64,000 nt of DNA from Clostridium thermarum. Its GTDB lineage: Bacteria > Bacillota > Clostridia > Clostridiales > Clostridiaceae. This document shows, piece after piece, positions 8,006 through 17,248 of the stretch. Position numbers and translations under genes: made by a program. Under the pieces are notes generated by a model. The model saw only the letters and a program-made list of their open reading frames with translations. It was not told where the DNA came from and ran no database searches. Each line of letters starts with the position of its first letter. Positions within the stretch are counted from its first letter, which is position 1. The stretch covers positions 552,501 to 616,500 of the forward strand of contig NZ_CP040924.1 in assembly GCF_006351925.1 (NCBI RefSeq), written 5' to 3'.

Positions 8006-9586
8006 ATGTTTAAGGTTTTATTAGTTGATGATGAACCTGCAGTAATACAACTCTTAGAAAAACTTATTGACTGGAAGTCCTTGGGGTATGTTGTATGCGG
8101 CAGGGCATCAAATGGTGAAGAAGCCTTAGAATTTTTAAAGCAATATAATCCACATTTAGCCATTGTGGACATTCGAATGCCAAAGGTCAATGGCCTTCAG
8201 CTTTTACAACAGGCATCGGAAATATTGTACTTGAGGACGAAGTTTATTATTTCAAGTGCCTATAGTGAATTTGAATATGCTAAGACAGCAATGCGTTATG
8301 GAGTCAGTGATTATATATTGAAACCTATAGATGATGAAGAAATACTTCCGGCTTTAATGAGAGTGACGGACCAAATTAAAACTGAAATTGGTACTCTTGA
8401 AGCTGAGGCCAATAAACTGAAATTTGCAGCCAACAATTATATTAACAGACTAATAAAAGATGAAATCAGTGAGGAATTGCTAGAAAAATGTAAACGTATC
8501 CTCAGCTTGAAAGAGGATACCTATTTTAGATGCGCCCTATTGGAAATTAGTCAGTTTGAAAAATGGATGAATAAGCTTGAAGATTTAGAACTTCAAAGAA
8601 AAAGATTATCTGTACGAAAAGCCATTGAAGACACAGTAGGCAATGACCATGTGCTAAAAATTTTTGAAGAGGATATTCATCGATTCGGCATAATCCTTAC
8701 GGAGGAATTCATTATGCAGAAGGAGAATTATCTTGAGAATTTAAAGAAGGAGATAGAGCAAAAATGCGGATGCTTAGTTTGCATGTCCTTGAGTGAAAAA
8801 GCAAGAGAAACAAAAAATGTGGGCAAGCTATACAGACAGGCTTTGATAGCACTTCAATACAGGCTTTTTCAGAGTGACAGGGAAGTACTTTACTATGAAA
8901 AATTTAAGAACATTTCTTTGAACTATAATTTTTACGAAACAAATCCTGAAAACTTAGTGAGAGATATATTATCCTGTAACCTTCCCGGGATAGAAGAAAA
9001 GATCAAAAATGTCTTTGATGAATTCTATGATAAAAAGTGTGCCACAGAGGTTATTACTAACTATATAAAAAGTATTGAATTTGAGCTGGTAAAAAACATA
9101 CAGGCCCATAATGGAAGAGCAGATGAAATTATAAGCAGACTCGAGCATATTGCCATGACTGTAGGGAAAACATCTATTGATTCCTTAAAAGAAGACTTTT
9201 ATGACTTGGTCTTGTACCTGGCTGATTATTACAAGAATATTAGCTGCAGGAGTTCCAAGGATATTATTATCGAGATTAAGAATTATATACATCAAAATTA
9301 TCAGAAGGACTTAAAACTTCAGCAGGTTGCAAAAGAATATTTTGTTAATCCGGTATATCTGGGACAAGTTTTTGCTAAAACTGCAGGTATGCATTTCACT
9401 GATTATTTGCACAGTGTTCGTATAGAGGAGGCTAAAAAATTGCTTAGGAGGACAAATATGAAAATCTCAGCCATTGCTTCAATGGTAGGCTATAGTGACT
9501 CCGAGTACTTTGTGAATAAGTTTAAAGCAATTACCCATCAAGTACCTTCTGATTATAGAAAAAAACAAAATATGCTTGAGCGGTGA
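8006..9586 (+). CDS. AraC-type response regulator (YesN-like), partner of the adjacent kinase
   Basis: Cytoplasmic response regulator of 526 residues. The N-terminal receiver (1-120) has the acidic pair DDEP, the phospho-acceptor Asp in AIVDIRMPK, and the Lys in YILKPID. A middle region of about 270 residues, usual in YesN proteins, precedes two AraC helix-turn-helix motifs (about 425-520: LQQVAKEYFVNPVYLGQVF and ISAIASMVGYSDSEYFVNKFK). It is followed by the YesM-like kinase gene, with stop and kinase start within 14 bases. By family precedent it activates sugar transporter and hydrolase genes; the flanking xylanase and importer are the likely targets. ATG 8006 follows GGGGGAG. Confidence 0.93.
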   Translation: MFKVLLVDDEPAVIQLLEKLIDWKSLGYVVCGRASNGEEALEFLKQYNPHLAIVDIRMPKVNGLQLLQQASEILYLRTKFIISSAYSEFEYAKTAMRYGVSDYILKPIDDEEILPALMRVTDQIKTEIGTLEAEANKLKFAANNYINRLIKDEISEELLEKCKRILSLKEDTYFRCALLEISQFEKWMNKLEDLELQRKRLSVRKAIEDTVGNDHVLKIFEEDIHRFGIILTEEFIMQKENYLENLKKEIEQKCGCLVCMSLSEKARETKNVGKLYRQALIALQYRLFQSDREVLYYEKFKNISLNYNFYETNPENLVRDILSCNLPGIEEKIKNVFDEFYDKKCATEVITNYIKSIEFELVKNIQAHNGRADEIISRLEHIAMTVGKTSIDSLKEDFYDLVLYLADYYKNISCRSSKDIIIEIKNYIHQNYQKDLKLQQVAKEYFVNPVYLGQVFAKTAGMHFTDYLHSVRIEEAKKLLRRTNMKISAIASMVGYSDSEYFVNKFKAITHQVPSDYRKKQNMLER

Positions 9587-9599
9587 GGAGTGTATCATT

Positions 9600-11411
9600 T
9601 TGCATGGCAAAAAGGGATTGTTGAATTTCATAAATGATATTCCGTTAAATTCAAAGTTCACAATAATATACATTTTTTGTGTACTCGTACCCATCTTAAC
9701 AATCAATCTAATCTTTTGGAGAAAGATATCTATGGATGTTAAGGAAAGGGAGATAGAAAACTATAATATATCCATGAATAGGGTAATATCGGATATCTCA
9801 TCCATAATCTATGGCTGTGTTGATATAAGCCATTCCGTATCTACTGATAAATATCTGTATGAGATGATGGATAGACAGTACAAAAACGATTCTGAGTACT
9901 ATGCAGCCTATCATGACTTACTGAGGGATAAACTAAATAGATATTTGCCTATCTATAATGACGTTAAGCAAATAGCCCTGTATACAACTAACGATACTAT
10001 AGACAGCGGTGGTAACTACTATTATATTGACGCACAGATTAGGAATTCTTCCTGGTATAGAGAGGTTCATAAATTAAGCAATAAGGTAGGCTTATACACA
10101 TACTTAGACAAATCCAGCGATGGTGGGGGTAACTATGTTCAATATATAAGTGTTTTGAGGAGACTCACCGAGTTTACTTCAAGTTCTCAAGGTTATGAAC
10201 ACGTTTTGAAAATAGATATTGATATAAACAAATTATATGAGATATTTTACAGGGAAAGAGATTACTTGGACTTATTTTTGGTGGATCCCCAGGACCGGGT
10301 TATCTGCTCCACAGGCGGAAGATGGGAAAAGGATTTATCAAAGGGGTTTACTGATTTCAGCAGCCTCTATAAAAGTAAAGAGAACAGTAACTATCTAATC
10401 CGAACTTTCAGGAGTGGCAATTTTTTAAGCGGATGGAAAATAATCGGTGTCCCCAGCAGTAACCCCGTTGTCAATGCATCAGGACAATCTAATATTTATA
10501 TCCCCTGCATTATTTTTGCAGTAACCCTCATATCTTCAATGCTTATTTGGATTATTGTAAGATCCTATAATTACAGGCTTAAAAAGCTCCATAAGCATAT
10601 GAAGGGAGTGGAAAATGAAAAATTCGAACTTATTGAAATAGCCAGAGGTAAGGACGAGATTGGGGAACTGGTACAGAGTTTCAATATGATGACTTCTAAA
10701 ATAAATACTTTGATCAATGATGTGTACAAGCTTCAGCTAAAGAAAAAGGATCTGGAAATTCAAAGAGTACAAGCAGAATTGAACTTTCTCCAGAGCCAGG
10801 TAGATCCACACTTTCTTTTTAACACACTAAATGCGGTAATGGCCATCTGCGTTAAAAATAACTACGAAGATTTGACAGAAGTTATAAAGTATCTTTCCAA
10901 GATATTCAGAAGGTTAATAAGCTGGAAGGATGACATAGTTACAGTACGGGAGGAGATTTCCTTTACTGAAATGTACCTTAAGATAGAGAAATTTCGTTTT
11001 CTGGAAAAGTTCCACTATGAAATCCAGGTGGACGAGGAAATACTTGAATTAAAGGTGCCTAAGATGAGCATACAGACTCTGGTGGAGAATGCCTGTAAGT
11101 ACGGAATTCAGAGCAGTGACGGGGTAGGCATAGTAAAAATACATGTAAGGCGGAAGGGAGATTATCTAAGTGTGGATGTTGAAGATAACGGCTCAGGCAT
11201 TGAACCCGATAAACTCCATGATATCCTTGACATGCTGGAGAAAGAAGATTCCGCTGAAAAAGTCGGTATCAGCAATGTGTATAAACGGCTAAAGTTATAC
11301 TACGGTGACGAGGTGGAATTTTATATAAATAGTGAGCTTAATAAAGGCACTGTTGTGCATTATGGGATAGATGTAAGTAAACAGCACGAGTATGCTGTGA
11401 GTTTACATTAA
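9600..11411 (+). CDS. YesM-like sensor histidine kinase
   Basis: Membrane histidine kinase of about 603 residues. An N-terminal membrane segment (FTIIYIFCVLVPILTINLIF) leads to a large extracytoplasmic sensor domain (about 45-295) and a second segment (IYIPCIIFAVTLISSMLIWII). A HAMP-like linker follows, then the His_kinase (HPK7) domain with the phospho-His in SQVDPHFLFNTLNAVM and an ATPase with N box LVENACKYGIQ and G box DVEDNGSGIEPDKL. TTG 9600 is chosen as start because AGGAG lies 9 bases before it; another in-frame TTG at 9576 overlaps the regulator and has no ribosome site. It likely senses xylo-oligosaccharides or a ligand-loaded binding protein; that ligand is inferred from context. 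Confidence 0.9.
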   Translation: MHGKKGLLNFINDIPLNSKFTIIYIFCVLVPILTINLIFWRKISMDVKEREIENYNISMNRVISDISSIIYGCVDISHSVSTDKYLYEMMDRQYKNDSEYYAAYHDLLRDKLNRYLPIYNDVKQIALYTTNDTIDSGGNYYYIDAQIRNSSWYREVHKLSNKVGLYTYLDKSSDGGGNYVQYISVLRRLTEFTSSSQGYEHVLKIDIDINKLYEIFYRERDYLDLFLVDPQDRVICSTGGRWEKDLSKGFTDFSSLYKSKENSNYLIRTFRSGNFLSGWKIIGVPSSNPVVNASGQSNIYIPCIIFAVTLISSMLIWIIVRSYNYRLKKLHKHMKGVENEKFELIEIARGKDEIGELVQSFNMMTSKINTLINDVYKLQLKKKDLEIQRVQAELNFLQSQVDPHFLFNTLNAVMAICVKNNYEDLTEVIKYLSKIFRRLISWKDDIVTVREEISFTEMYLKIEKFRFLEKFHYEIQVDEEILELKVPKMSIQTLVENACKYGIQSSDGVGIVKIHVRRKGDYLSVDVEDNGSGIEPDKLHDILDMLEKEDSAEKVGISNVYKRLKLYYGDEVEFYINSELNKGTVVHYGIDVSKQHEYAVSLH

Positions 11412-11431
11412 AAAATTGCTAAGCAATTTTT
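11411..11431 (+). terminator. weak terminator-like hairpin after the kinase gene
   Basis: AAAAATTG and CAATTTTT arms around CTAAG, with T residues at the end. The stem is AT-rich, so termination is probably partial. Confidence 0.4.
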
Positions 11432-11432
11432 A

Positions 11433-11497
11433 AATTAGTAATGAGTGATGAGTAATTAAGGATGAAATTACTCATTACTCATTATTAATTACTAATT
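11433..11497. repeat. imperfect palindromic intergenic repeat
   Basis: The left arm AATTAGTAATGAGTGATGAG is mirrored by ATTACTCATTACTCATTATT then AATTACTAATT, with internal iterations of an ATTACTC unit. It holds no gene and resembles the low-complexity palindromic repeats seen between clostridial genes. Function unknown. Confidence 0.5.
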
Positions 11498-11583
11498 CGG
11501 GAAACTTCTTTGAAGGGGAAGTTGAACTAATTCGGGTTACAAAAAATTAGCTAACACTTGGCATGTTGAGAGGGGGAGATTTA

Positions 11584-13149
11584 ATGTACAAGGTTTTGTT
11601 AGTAGATGATGAACCTATGGCCTTGGAAGTATTGAAGTATGTAATAGATTGGGAGAAACTTGGTTTTTCAGTTTGTGGAGCTTGCAGCGGGGGCAGGGAA
11701 GCGGCTGAAGTTATAGAAAAATATGAACCTGAGCTTGTAGTGACGGATATTAAAATGCCGGTTATGGATGGCTTGGATTTGATCAGGCATGCCAGGGAAA
11801 AGGGGAAAGAAAATATAAAGTTTATAGTAATCAGCGGCTTTGGTGAGTTCGAATACGCCAAGAAGGCAATGCAGTATTCGGTAAGATACTACCTTCAAAA
11901 GCCTGTTGTGGAGGAGGAGATATATGAAATAATCCTGGAGATTAAAAAGGAGATGGATAAGCAGCGCAGGGATAAGGAAAGCGCAGAAAGGGACCTGACT
12001 GCCGCTGTGAATGCAGTTCTGAGCAATTTAATCCGAGGCAATGTGAAAGAGGAATTTTTAGAATATCTTAAGGTTATTATGGATGAAGAAGACCTTCTCA
12101 AGAGCTGGAATTGCATTGTCATAGAGCTTGAAGCTCAAGAAGAAGCGGGGATAAAAGACATAAGGCAAAAGGTAGGGGAAGCTATTGATAGGGTAGTAGG
12201 AGACGACCATAATACCTTTGTGCTTGAACATGGTTTATATAGATATGTGATTTTAGCAAGTCTAAATGATGAGGAAGCTCATGAGAGCAAAATAAATAGT
12301 ATAGCTGGAAGAATATATGAAGGTATTCTTTCAGTTCTTTCTTCAGGCTTTACAATGGCTGTGGGAGAAAAGGTACTGGGAATAGAGGCAATAAATCATT
12401 CCTACAGCACAGCAGAAGCAGCTTTAAGTCATAGATTTTACAGAGGCTTGAACTCATTGATTCCTTTTGATGAGGTTAGGAATAAGAGTTTCAAATTTGA
12501 GTTTAATGAACTCTTTATGTCTGATAAAGTCCTCGAGGCTGTGGAGGAAGTTGACATAGGGAAGATAAAGGATACAATTGATACAATCTTCTCCTATTTT
12601 CAAAGCCACAACCTTGATCCCAATATAGTCATAATGTTTACCTCAAATATGATAGACAAGGTAAATAAATTGTTATATCAATCAGAGAATAGGACGAGGA
12701 AGCTTATGTACAATCATACCATACGTGAACTTAAGGGACATGAGAGAACTATGTGGGAGCTTAAGAAGTTTTTTGAGGACTTCTGCCTGTACTGCTGTGA
12801 ACACTTAAAGAAGACACAGCATAGGGGGGAAGAAAGTAATATGGCAAAGATTGAAACTTTTATAAGTGAAAACTATAAAAGAAACATTACCATACGGGAA
12901 CTGGCAGACAAGGTATATATGCATCCGGCTTATCTTGGTCAACTTTTTACACGGAAGTTTAAAGTTAGCTTTAATGAATACATACATAAATTGCGTATAG
13001 AAGAAGCTAAAAGGCTTATGAAGACTACCAATTTAAAGAATCATGAAATTGCCGAAGAGGTGGGCTACAGCAGTTATAATGGCTTTCTGCAGAAGTTTCA
13101 AAAGTACACCGGCATGAAACCTATGGAGTTTAGAAATGGCATACATTAA
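11584..13149 (+). CDS. second AraC-type response regulator (YesN-like)
   Basis: Response regulator of 521 residues built like the one at 8006: receiver with DDEP, phospho-acceptor in VVTDIKMPV and YYLQKPV; a middle region; then two AraC helix-turn-helix motifs (IRELADKVYMHPAYLGQLF, NHEIAEEVGYSSYNGFLQKF). ATG 11584 follows AGAGGGGGAG; the in-frame ATG 11563 is upstream of that site and unlikely. It has no kinase of its own, so either the single upstream kinase serves two regulators or the partner is elsewhere. The importer genes begin 130 bases downstream behind their own promoter, making them the most obvious target. Confidence 0.93.
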   Translation: MYKVLLVDDEPMALEVLKYVIDWEKLGFSVCGACSGGREAAEVIEKYEPELVVTDIKMPVMDGLDLIRHAREKGKENIKFIVISGFGEFEYAKKAMQYSVRYYLQKPVVEEEIYEIILEIKKEMDKQRRDKESAERDLTAAVNAVLSNLIRGNVKEEFLEYLKVIMDEEDLLKSWNCIVIELEAQEEAGIKDIRQKVGEAIDRVVGDDHNTFVLEHGLYRYVILASLNDEEAHESKINSIAGRIYEGILSVLSSGFTMAVGEKVLGIEAINHSYSTAEAALSHRFYRGLNSLIPFDEVRNKSFKFEFNELFMSDKVLEAVEEVDIGKIKDTIDTIFSYFQSHNLDPNIVIMFTSNMIDKVNKLLYQSENRTRKLMYNHTIRELKGHERTMWELKKFFEDFCLYCCEHLKKTQHRGEESNMAKIETFISENYKRNITIRELADKVYMHPAYLGQLFTRKFKVSFNEYIHKLRIEEAKRLMKTTNLKNHEIAEEVGYSSYNGFLQKFQKYTGMKPMEFRNGIH

Positions 13150-13194
13150 ATATAAATGTAAAAAATAAGGGGGTTATACCTTTAATTTGATAAA

Positions 13195-13223
13195 TTGTTA
13201 TGTATTCGTTTACTATTTATAAT
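13195..13223 (+). promoter_or_regulatory. sigma-A-type promoter of the oligosaccharide importer
   Basis: TTGTTA (13195-13200), 17 bases, then TATAAT (13218-13223), 57 bases before the binding-protein start. The perfect -10 and weak -35 would suit activation by an upstream-bound AraC-type regulator. Confidence 0.65.
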
Positions 13224-13279
13224 GTATGTATACAAGGCAATATGGTCTTGAATGTAAAAAGTGTAAGGGGGATACTGAA

Positions 13280-14998
13280 ATGAAAAAAAAGGCAATAATG
13301 GCTTTGTGTATGGCTTTTGCAGTTTCATTGACAACCTTGGTAGGGTGTAAAAAAGATAACAACAGCAAACAGCCTGCTGAAACCAGCCAACCTAGCCAAA
13401 ACGGAGAAACAAAATCAGAAGACAAACCTTTGGTAAGTCCAGAAAATCCAATAACTATTTCTGTGTTCATTGGTGATTCCACAATTCCTGCAGCCACACC
13501 GGACAACAAAATTTACAAGAAGATCAAGGAAGAACTGGGAATAACCTTTGAAATTGAATTGCTGGCAGGTGACATTAATCAGAAGCTTGGCGTTATGATA
13601 GCCGGTGATGATTTACCTGACTTGGTAACCTATAACTCCAAATTCCAAGATGCAAATACCCTTATACCTCTTGAAGAGCTAATTCAAAAATATGCGCCGG
13701 ATATATACAGTCATTATGAACCACACTGGGAAAAGATGAAGGACCAGAATGATCAACATATTTACTGCATGCCTAACTGGGGAGTTTACCATGGTAAGTA
13801 TACTGCAAATTATTATGGTGGACCAGCCTTCTGGATCCAAAAGGATGTACTTGCCCAAGCAGGTTATCCAAAGGTAACTACTCTTGACCAGTATTTTAAC
13901 CTTATAGAAGACTATATGAAAAAGAATCCAACTATAGATGGACAGCCAACAATCGGCTTTGAGACCTTGGCTGTAGCAGGATCATCCTTCGTATTGGAAA
14001 ATGCTCCTGCACAGTTGGCAGGATCACCAAATGACGGTGGAGTTATTGTAAAAGATGGTGTTGCAGAACTTTATGCAGATAAGGAAATATCTAAGACATA
14101 TTTTAAGAAATTAAATGAAATGTATAATAAAGGTGTTCTTGACAGAGAGGCTATTACTCAGAATAAAGACCAGTATCTACAAAAGATCGCCAGCGGCCGT
14201 GTACTTGGTATGTATGACCAGGGATGGCATTTCCAAAGTGCTGAAGAAACTCTTTTAAAGGATAAGAGATATGAAAGGACCTATGCTCCGCTTGCTCTAA
14301 CTTATGAAGGAATTAAACCTTACTATAGAGACCGTAGCGTAGTAAACCTTGGGAACGGTTTTGCTATTACAAAGAACTGTGAAGAACCTGAAAGAGTAAT
14401 TTATGCTCTCAATCTGCTAATGTCTGAAAAATGGCAGAAGCTTCTTAACTGGGGAGTTGAAGGAGAAGATTACTCCATAGATGCTGCTACTGGACAACCA
14501 GTTTGGTCAGATGAACAAGAAGTAAATAACAATGACAATGCTTATAAGGCTGCAAACAGAGCGGCAGCTATCTACAGCTATATGCCAAAGATAGAAGGAC
14601 AATATAGTGATGGAAATGCAACAGCTATAAATGACAACCCAATACAATTTGAAAAGAGCCTAAATGAGTATGATAGAAACTTTTTCAAGCAATATGGTGT
14701 TGTAAGTAGGGCAGGAATGATGGGAGATGCTCCTGAGAACCCTGTACACTATCCGGCATGGAATATCAATATTCCGGCTAACTCACCGGCTTCTATAGCA
14801 AATACCCAATTAGAAGACGCAAGACTTAAGTGGCTTCCAAGAGTTATTGCATCAAATTCTGCTGATTTTGAAGCACAGTGGAACGCCTTTGTAGAGGAGT
14901 TCAATAACTGTAATCCAAAGGCTTACCTTGATGCTATTAACGAAGGTATACAGTACAGAATAAAGAATTGGACACCTACTACTAATAACTCTAAATAA
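13280..14998 (+). CDS. LplA-type extracellular sugar-binding lipoprotein
   Basis: Substrate-binding component of an ABC importer, 572 residues, the large size typical of the LplA/YtcQ family. It has a lipoprotein signal (MKKKAIMALCMAFAVSLTTLVGC, lipobox LVGC), a polar Ser/Asn/Gln tether, and the solute-binding-1 fold. ATG 13280 is preferred since AAGGGGG precedes it and the signal peptide starts there; the longer reading from 13226 would put 18 unlikely residues before it. It is followed by a strong hairpin, then two permeases. By position between two YesN-type regulators and the xylanases, xylo-oligosaccharide binding is inferred. Confidence 0.92.
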   Translation: MKKKAIMALCMAFAVSLTTLVGCKKDNNSKQPAETSQPSQNGETKSEDKPLVSPENPITISVFIGDSTIPAATPDNKIYKKIKEELGITFEIELLAGDINQKLGVMIAGDDLPDLVTYNSKFQDANTLIPLEELIQKYAPDIYSHYEPHWEKMKDQNDQHIYCMPNWGVYHGKYTANYYGGPAFWIQKDVLAQAGYPKVTTLDQYFNLIEDYMKKNPTIDGQPTIGFETLAVAGSSFVLENAPAQLAGSPNDGGVIVKDGVAELYADKEISKTYFKKLNEMYNKGVLDREAITQNKDQYLQKIASGRVLGMYDQGWHFQSAEETLLKDKRYERTYAPLALTYEGIKPYYRDRSVVNLGNGFAITKNCEEPERVIYALNLLMSEKWQKLLNWGVEGEDYSIDAATGQPVWSDEQEVNNNDNAYKAANRAAAIYSYMPKIEGQYSDGNATAINDNPIQFEKSLNEYDRNFFKQYGVVSRAGMMGDAPENPVHYPAWNINIPANSPASIANTQLEDARLKWLPRVIASNSADFEAQWNAFVEEFNNCNPKAYLDAINEGIQYRIKNWTPTTNNSK

Positions 14999-15020
14999 CT
15001 GATTTAGTTAGAATTAACCT

Positions 15021-15072
15021 ACAGGATAGTGAAAGATACGTCACCCCCAGTGCGTATCTTCCATTATCCTGT
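15021..15072 (+). promoter_or_regulatory. long intercistronic hairpin between binding protein and permease
   Basis: A 20-base arm ACAGGATAGTGAAAGATACG pairs with 15053-15072 with one wobble and one mismatch, around a C-rich 12-base loop, and has no T-run. It probably protects the 3' end of the binding-protein mRNA, so more binding protein than permease is made. Confidence 0.65.
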
Positions 15073-15121
15073 TAAACAATAATTAGCACCAGGCAGTTTA
15101 GGAATACAGGGAGGAGAATAT

Positions 15122-16099
15122 ATGGCAGAAATTCAGCAAAATATCAATGAAAGTAAAAATACTATAAAAGTCAAAGAAAAGAAAAAGATAACATGGAAAG
15201 TCATTAAGAGCCAAAGGGAACTCATCTTTATGTCTGTTCCTTTTCTGGCATATATTATTTTATTTGCATATGTACCTATTTGGGGATGGCTAATGGCCTT
15301 TCAAAACTACAGACCTGGAACGAGCTTTTTCAAACAACAGTGGGTAGGCCTTAAACAGTTTAAAGACCTTTTCTCTTATATGGGCTTTGGTCAAGTTTTT
15401 AGAAATACAGTGGCAATGAGTTTAATTAATCTGGTATTGGGCTTTACCTCTGCCATTATTTTGGCACTGCTGCTTAATGAAATAAAAAATAGATTCCTGA
15501 AGCGTACCGTTCAAACAATATCTTATTTACCACACTTCTTATCCTGGATTATTGCTACAGGAATAATTGCAAATGTCCTTTCAACTGATCCGGCAATTGG
15601 AATACTAAACAATCTTCTTATGAAACTTAACATTATAGATCAACCAATTGCATTTTTGAGTATTCCAAAGCTATTCTGGCCAATTGTAGGTATAGCTAAC
15701 GTTTGGAAGGAAGTGGGATGGAATACAATAATTTATCTGGCAGCTATTGCATCAATAGATCCGGCCTTGTATGAGGCTGCAGAAATGGATGGAGCAGGAC
15801 GTTTTCAGAAGATGATTCACATCACCCTTCCAGGCATAAAACCAACTTTTATGGTACTTCTTATCATGAATATCGGACATATTCTGGATGCCGGTTTCGA
15901 AATACAGTATTTCTTAGGGAACGGTCTGGTACAAGACTATTCCAGGACCATTGATATATTTGCTCTCAAATACGGTATTGAGCAGTTTAATTATTCCCTT
16001 GCTACCGCAGCCGGAATCTTCAAAAGTGTAGTTAGTATAACACTGCTATTTATGGCAAATTTCATTGCAGGTAGAATCGGAGAAGAAAAGCTGGTTTAG
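15122..16099 (+). CDS. LplB-type sugar ABC transporter permease
   Basis: Inner-membrane permease of 325 residues with six predicted membrane segments after a charged 35-residue cytoplasmic tail. The EAA loop that contacts the ATPase is EAAEMDGAGRFQKMIHITLP (about 210-235). It pairs with the second permease 18 bases downstream and with the binding lipoprotein upstream. GGGAGGAG precedes ATG 15122. No ATPase gene accompanies the set; importers of this family commonly share an MsmX-like ATPase encoded elsewhere. Confidence 0.93.
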   Translation: MAEIQQNINESKNTIKVKEKKKITWKVIKSQRELIFMSVPFLAYIILFAYVPIWGWLMAFQNYRPGTSFFKQQWVGLKQFKDLFSYMGFGQVFRNTVAMSLINLVLGFTSAIILALLLNEIKNRFLKRTVQTISYLPHFLSWIIATGIIANVLSTDPAIGILNNLLMKLNIIDQPIAFLSIPKLFWPIVGIANVWKEVGWNTIIYLAAIASIDPALYEAAEMDGAGRFQKMIHITLPGIKPTFMVLLIMNIGHILDAGFEIQYFLGNGLVQDYSRTIDIFALKYGIEQFNYSLATAAGIFKSVVSITLLFMANFIAGRIGEEKLV

Positions 16100-16117
16100 G
16101 AGAGGAGGCAGTATAAT

Positions 16118-17041
16118 ATGAAAAAGAGAAGAAAAAAAATGAAGCTTGGAGACAGAATATTTAATATATTTAATGCAATATTTATGTTGGCGCTCGTTGT
16201 TGTAACCCTATACCCTTTTTTAAATACATTGGCAATATCCTTTAATGATGCCTCAGATACCATGCGTGGAGGAATTTATATATGGCCACGAAGGTGGACA
16301 TTGTTTAATTATGAATCCATTTTTGCAAACGGTTATGTGTATCGTGCTTTTTTCGTATCTGTAGCAAGGACAGTACTTTCAACAGTACTTAATTTGTTCT
16401 TTACTGCCATGCTTGCTTATACTTTGAGCAGGAAAGAGTATGTTTTCAGAAAATTCATCACTGTGGTGTTTGTTCTTACCATGTATTTTAACGCCGGCTT
16501 GATACCGGGATACTTCCTCATAAAAAGGCTTGGGCTTATAAACAGCTTCTGGGTTTATGTTATTCCATCCATGATAGGTGCCTTTAATCTTATCGTTATA
16601 AGAACTTATATAAAGTCCCTTCCGGATAGTATGGTAGAAGCTGCCAAAATTGATGGCGCAGGAGAGTTTAAAATTTTTATGCAGGTAATCTTCCCTCTTT
16701 GTAAACCTGTTTTAGCTGTAGTAGGACTCTTTGTGGCTGTTGGAGCATGGAACACTTGGTTTGATACTTTCCTTTATAATTCTTCAAAGCAGCACTTGAG
16801 TACTCTGCAGTATGAACTTATGAAGGTATTGGCCACATCTATGAGCACCAGTGCCACTGCCTCAGCAGTTCAAGGCAGTATAGCTGCCCGGAGCGGAGGA
16901 TCCCAGTTAAGCAATAGTGTAACCCCGCAATCCATAAGAGCTGCAATTACCATTGTTGCAGCAACGCCCATACTTTTGGTATATCCCTTCCTTCAGAAGT
17001 ATTTCGTAGTTGGAATAAATGTAGGAAGTGTAAAGGAATAG
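16118..17041 (+). CDS. LplC/YtcP-type sugar ABC transporter permease
   Basis: Second permease subunit, 307 residues, six predicted membrane segments, EAA loop EAAKIDGAGEFKIFMQVIFP (about 190-210). A Ser/Ala/Thr-rich insertion near residues 240-275 is characteristic of LplC/YtcP proteins. GGAGG precedes the start and the gene is 18 bases behind its partner, closing the importer operon. A terminator follows at 17112. Confidence 0.93.
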   Translation: MKKRRKKMKLGDRIFNIFNAIFMLALVVVTLYPFLNTLAISFNDASDTMRGGIYIWPRRWTLFNYESIFANGYVYRAFFVSVARTVLSTVLNLFFTAMLAYTLSRKEYVFRKFITVVFVLTMYFNAGLIPGYFLIKRLGLINSFWVYVIPSMIGAFNLIVIRTYIKSLPDSMVEAAKIDGAGEFKIFMQVIFPLCKPVLAVVGLFVAVGAWNTWFDTFLYNSSKQHLSTLQYELMKVLATSMSTSATASAVQGSIAARSGGSQLSNSVTPQSIRAAITIVAATPILLVYPFLQKYFVVGINVGSVKE

Positions 17042-17111
17042 TATGAAATACTATGCTGAAACATATTGATTGTGTTTTGAATAATATTAACTCCATAATA
17101 GTGAATATATG

Positions 17112-17160
17112 TCATGGGAAAATTCTTATTTTATTGGGTTTTTCCATGATTTTATTTTTA
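17112..17160 (+). terminator. terminator of the importer operon
   Basis: TCATGGGAAAA (17112-17122) pairs with TTTTTCCATGA (17139-17149) and is followed by a T-rich stretch. Confidence 0.65.
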
Positions 17161-17248
17161 TGTTCATTGCATATAATTTCTTTCTGTACAAACTATTGAC
17201 ATTAAAAAAAAAGAGGTATAAAATTTAAAAATGAACGGAGGTTTTCTA

